From positions 1-7,811 of the forward strand of contig PBVH01000038.1 in assembly GCA_002728175.1 (NCBI GenBank): 7,811 nucleotides of DNA, given 5' to 3'. Shown here one piece after another: positions 5,853 to 7,811 of this stretch. The first letter of the stretch is position 1. Each line of letters begins with the position of its first letter. The position numbers were made by a program, and so were the translations under genes. This DNA is from Flavobacteriales bacterium. Lineage in GTDB: Bacteria > Bacteroidota > Bacteroidia > Flavobacteriales > BACL11. The notes under the pieces are model-generated. The model was given only the letters and a program-made list of their open reading frames with translations, made no database searches and had not been told where the DNA came from.

Positions 5853-6152
5853 TTATAAAGAACTTAATAGTATTATCAACGCGATCACAATTAATACTAT
5901 GATAATATTTTTACTATTATCATTGGTATTGGTGTTATTTTTTTCTTCGCCAATTAAATCAGAAAACTTATTATATAATTCGGGTTTTTCTTTTTTTAAC
6001 CTTTTTGCAAATTGATTAAAAGTTGCAGGGTTAGTCATGCGAGTTGTCATACAAATTAAGCCGATAACGCCACTTGGGTCATCTTGTCGATTTATCATAT
6101 CCATTAGATCCTCTACGCTTTCAGTACCTCTAATAAATTCCGTTTTACTCAT
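5853..6152 (-). CDS. Small C-terminally anchored membrane protein, unknown function
   Basis: A 99-residue protein with a soluble N-terminal part (residues 1-68, mostly helical, with the central phrase GLICMTTRMTNPATFNQFAKRLKK), a polar Asn-rich linker (71-81) and a single hydrophobic segment at 83-98 ending two residues or fewer from the C-terminus. With K81 before the segment and no signal peptide, the soluble part should stay in the cytoplasm with the tail in the inner membrane (tail-anchored topology). I recognise no family. It is the second gene of the operon, 17 bases after the exported-protein gene and 16 before the next, which suggests co-transcription. It could link the cytoplasmic and exported members of the operon; that is inference. 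Confidence 0.72.
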   Translation of the reverse strand: MSKTEFIRGTESVEDLMDMINRQDDPSGVIGLICMTTRMTNPATFNQFAKRLKKEKPELYNKFSDLIGEEKNNTNTNDNSKNIIIVLIVIALIILLSSL

Positions 6153-6169
6153 AAATATTGTTTTAGATA

Positions 6170-6643
6170 TTACAAAGCTTCTTTTAAGCTACTTCCTTTA
6201 GTGTTAAAATTTCCTCCTACAGTTGAAGTCAAAGTGTAGGTCATTATCTGATTGCTCAATGTTATTGGATTGTCTTTTGTAACATTTTCATTGTATTCCC
6301 ATCCTCCATATATTGAAGAGCACTCATCAGAAGACATCCTTTTATACTCATTCCATGAAGTGCCATAGTAGAAGAATATCTGGTATGTGCCATCTTTCAC
6401 TTCAAATGTGTATCGAGAACCAGCAGATATATATGCATGTTTTACAACTCTACCATATTTTTTTACAATTGCAACCACAGGACTTGAGCTAGATGTATTA
6501 ACTTCGATTGCAGAACATCCATCATAGTTACAACTTGCATTCTTCCCAAAACAATTAGACCATGGTGTTGCTCCGGTATATTGTGAATAAGAATTATATG
6601 ACATCATTAATAATACCAATAACGAAGTGATCTTAATTTTCAT
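6170..6643 (-). CDS. Exported cysteine-containing protein of unknown function
   Basis: A 157-residue protein with a signal peptide (residues 1-20, SYS-Q21). The mature part starts YTGATPWSNCFGKNASC and carries cysteines at 31, 38, 43 and 108, enough for two disulfides. Residues 45-95 alternate in the way of a small beta-sandwich: strands around VVAIVKKYGRVV, a HAYISAG turn, YTFEVKDGTYQIFFYYG, then W97. I have a sense of similar exported Bacteroidota proteins with this TGxTPW...NGTYQxFFYYG pattern, but cannot name a family. It is the first gene of the operon and is preceded by a good promoter. The start is set by the signal peptide. It is likely periplasmic or secreted and has no enzyme motif. 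Confidence 0.75.
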   Translation of the reverse strand: MKIKITSLLVLLMMSYNSYSQYTGATPWSNCFGKNASCNYDGCSAIEVNTSSSSPVVAIVKKYGRVVKHAYISAGSRYTFEVKDGTYQIFFYYGTSWNEYKRMSSDECSSIYGGWEYNENVTKDNPITLSNQIMTYTLTSTVGGNFNTKGSSLKEAL

Positions 6644-6670
6644 AGTTTTAATTTTACAATTAATATTGTG

Positions 6671-6701
6671 TAAATATATAAAGATTAATTACTTACACAA
6701 C
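6671..6701 (-). promoter_or_regulatory. Promoter of the four-gene operon
   Basis: On the minus strand, GTTG (6698-6701), 19 bases and TATATTTA (6671-6678) give a near-consensus Bacteroidota promoter; only the last base of TAnnTTTG differs. The leader would be about 20-25 bases. No comparable element is found within the 16-, 17- and 3-base gaps of the operon, which fits a single transcript. Confidence 0.45.
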
Positions 6702-6715
6702 TTTACAAAAGAATT

Positions 6716-6898
6716 TTATTGATCTATTGTGTTCACTGAGAATGATTCTACTTGGTTGTTTTTTACACAAATATCAAACTCAATAGGATTGCAACAAACT
6801 TCACAGTCTTCAATGAAGTTTTGTATATCAATAGAAGGATCAATCATTTTTAATTGGTTTTGCCAACAATATGGACAATCAAAATAATGTTCAATCAT
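6716..6898 (-). CDS. CPXCG-motif cysteine-rich small protein
   Basis: A 60-residue protein of the Cys-rich CPXCG (zinc-ribbon-like) family. It shows MIEHYFDCPYCW at the start, EDCEVCCNPI in the middle (residues 31-39) and a short acidic end, IDQ. C8, C11, C32 and C35 are the probable metal ligands; C36 and C44 are extra. The family's usual size and both signature phrases are present, so the gene looks complete. Function in the family is not established. The ATG at 6898 is preferred over an in-frame TTG at 6907 because family members normally begin just before the EHxFxCPYC phrase. The gene is divergent from the photolyase-family gene, with 131 bases between starts. Confidence 0.9.
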   Translation of the reverse strand: MIEHYFDCPYCWQNQLKMIDPSIDIQNFIEDCEVCCNPIEFDICVKNNQVESFSVNTIDQ

Positions 6899-6928
6899 AA
6901 TTTTCAAAAAATTATATTCTAATAATTA

Positions 6929-6936
6929 CAAAAATA
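6929..6936 (-). promoter_or_regulatory. -7 element of the CPXCG gene
   Basis: The minus strand reads TATTTTTG, a full TAnnTTTG match, 30 bases before the ATG at 6898. No TTTG is visible at the usual -33 distance. The divergent gene has the identical octamer at 7012-7019. Confidence 0.35.
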
Positions 6937-7011
6937 CTAATAACATCTTCATGTATAATTTAATGTGTAAATTTTTAAATTTATAATTATACTTTTAAGG
7001 AGATTCCTTAT

Positions 7012-7019
7012 TATTTTTG
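7012..7019 (+). promoter_or_regulatory. -7 element of the photolyase-family gene
   Basis: TATTTTTG matches TAnnTTTG and ends ten bases before the ATG at 7030, so the leader would be only about five bases. The only purine-rich, ribosome-site-like stretch, AAGGAG (6998-7003), lies upstream of this element and too far from the start to serve it. Confidence 0.38.
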
Positions 7020-7029
7020 TAAATAATAT

Positions 7030-7811
7030 ATGGAAACTATTAATATAATTTTACCTAACCAATTATTTGAAGAATCTGAACTTCTTGATTCAGAATATTC
7101 ACATTATTTGATTGAAGAATATCTTTTTTTCAAACAGTATAATTTCCATAAACAAAAAATTTATTTTCATAGGTGTTCAATGAGAAACTACTTTGATTAT
7201 CTACAATCTAAACAACTAAAAATATTTTACATTAATTCGTTCGAAAAAAAATCTGATATTAGAAGTTTTATTGATAGTATAAATACTGAAAAAATCAAAA
7301 AGATTGTATGCTTAAATCCTGAGGATAATTATTTAGAAAGAAGGATAAAAGTAAGTTGTAAGAAAAAGGGTTTAAAATTCGAATTTTATGATAATCCTGC
7401 TTTTATTAATAGTAGAGAAAATTTAAAAGGATTTTTCAGAACAGAGAAAAAAAAACTATTTCAAACATCATTTTATAAGTCTGAAAGGATTAGATTAAAA
7501 ATTCTTCTTGACGAAAATCAAAATCCATTAGGTGGTAAGTGGACATATGATGATATGAACAGAGAAAAATATCCTAAAAATAAACAAACACCAAAAATTA
7601 ATATTGCAAAAAAAACAAGTAATCAAGAAGAAGCCAGGTCTTATGTTTTGAAATATTATAATAATAATAATGGTCAAATTAATAATGAATTTATTTACCC
7701 AACAAATTTTACAACAGCTAAAAAATGGATTCATGATTTTTTAAAAAATAGATTTGATGAGTTTGGCCCATACGAGGATGCTATTTTAAAAGAAGAGTCA
7801 ATTATTAACCA
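7030..7811 (+). CDS. Cryptochrome/photolyase family protein (DPRP, FeS-BCP type), cut by window end
   Basis: The first 260 codons of a gene that runs off the right edge without a stop. An in-frame TAA at 7024 makes the ATG at 7030 the earliest possible start. The protein opens METINIILPNQLFE, has the phrase EEYLFFKQYNFHKQKIYFHR (29-48), GGKW plus D and N (168-177, GGKWTYDDMN) and FGPYEDA (245-251). These are marks of the deoxyribodipyrimidine photolyase-related (DPRP) branch, also called FeS-BCP or prokaryotic (6-4) photolyases. Members repair UV lesions or sense light with FAD, a lumazine-type antenna and a 4Fe-4S cluster. The N-terminal antenna domain is complete here; the FAD-binding helices and cluster cysteines would lie beyond the window. 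No signal peptide, so cytoplasmic. Confidence 0.93.
   Translation, partial: METINIILPNQLFEESELLDSEYSHYLIEEYLFFKQYNFHKQKIYFHRCSMRNYFDYLQSKQLKIFYINSFEKKSDIRSFIDSINTEKIKKIVCLNPEDNYLERRIKVSCKKKGLKFEFYDNPAFINSRENLKGFFRTEKKKLFQTSFYKSERIRLKILLDENQNPLGGKWTYDDMNREKYPKNKQTPKINIAKKTSNQEEARSYVLKYYNNNNGQINNEFIYPTNFTTAKKWIHDFLKNRFDEFGPYEDAILKEESIIN

Noticed and set aside
6704..6727. Third ACAAAAGAATTTT match at the end of the CPXCG gene as another repeat copy
   Set aside because: Identity drops after 13 bases and the remainder is coding sequence for the conserved family C-terminus, so chance is the simpler explanation.
6899..6907. TTG start at 6907 for the CPXCG protein
   Set aside because: An ATG three codons downstream gives the normal family N-terminus, so the longer form is unlikely.
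7528..7734. Minus-strand open frame of 68 codons within the photolyase-family gene
   Set aside because: Its Ile/Phe/Cys-rich translation is what Asn/Lys-rich sense codons give in reverse; the sense frame has clear family motifs throughout.

Overview
The window is strongly AT-rich DNA that reads as a Bacteroidota chromosome, most likely a member of the Flavobacteriia. Three things support this. Every signal-peptidase-I-type export signal ends in ...S-Q, the Bacteroidota pattern in which glutamine is the first mature residue. Several gene starts are preceded by the TAnnTTTG (-7) and TTTG/TTG (-33) promoter elements of this phylum rather than by strong Shine-Dalgarno sites. The gene content is also typical: a septoil-knot repeat protein, a caspase-TPR protein, a CPXCG protein and a DPRP-type photolyase. 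No rRNA, tRNA, CRISPR array, transposase or phage gene is visible.

Layout. Positions 1-143 hold no gene I can support. A small exported repeat protein (144-476, +) converges with a MORN-like cytoplasmic protein (508-987, -). An unrecognised exported protein follows (1114-1569, -). Divergent from it is the largest gene, an exported caspase-family peptidase with a TPR tail (1727-3601, +). It converges with an exported papain-like C1 peptidase (3665-4858, -). A 315-base gene-free stretch (4859-5173) holds a promoter and a copy of an intergenic repeat. Next is a compact four-gene minus-strand operon (6643 down to 5174): exported protein, C-terminally anchored membrane protein, cytoplasmic protein and lipoprotein. 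The window ends with a small CPXCG zinc-ribbon gene (6716-6898, -), divergent from a cryptochrome/photolyase-family gene (7030 to beyond the window, +).

How the genes may work together. Most products are predicted to be exported or envelope-attached, so the region looks like an accessory envelope/periplasm locus. Two unrelated cysteine peptidases (caspase clan and papain clan) are encoded tail to tail, with intact catalytic residues and export signals. Whether they act together is inference. The four-gene operon places one product in each compartment and contains only proteins I cannot name, so it is the best candidate here for an undescribed system.

The most unusual non-coding signal is an intergenic repeat. 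Two copies are nearly identical over 38 bases (1592-1629 and 4991-5028). A third, diverged copy (about 1008-1086) aligns to them without gaps. Copies lie over or upstream of minus-strand promoters, and the arms of two copies can pair with compensatory differences.
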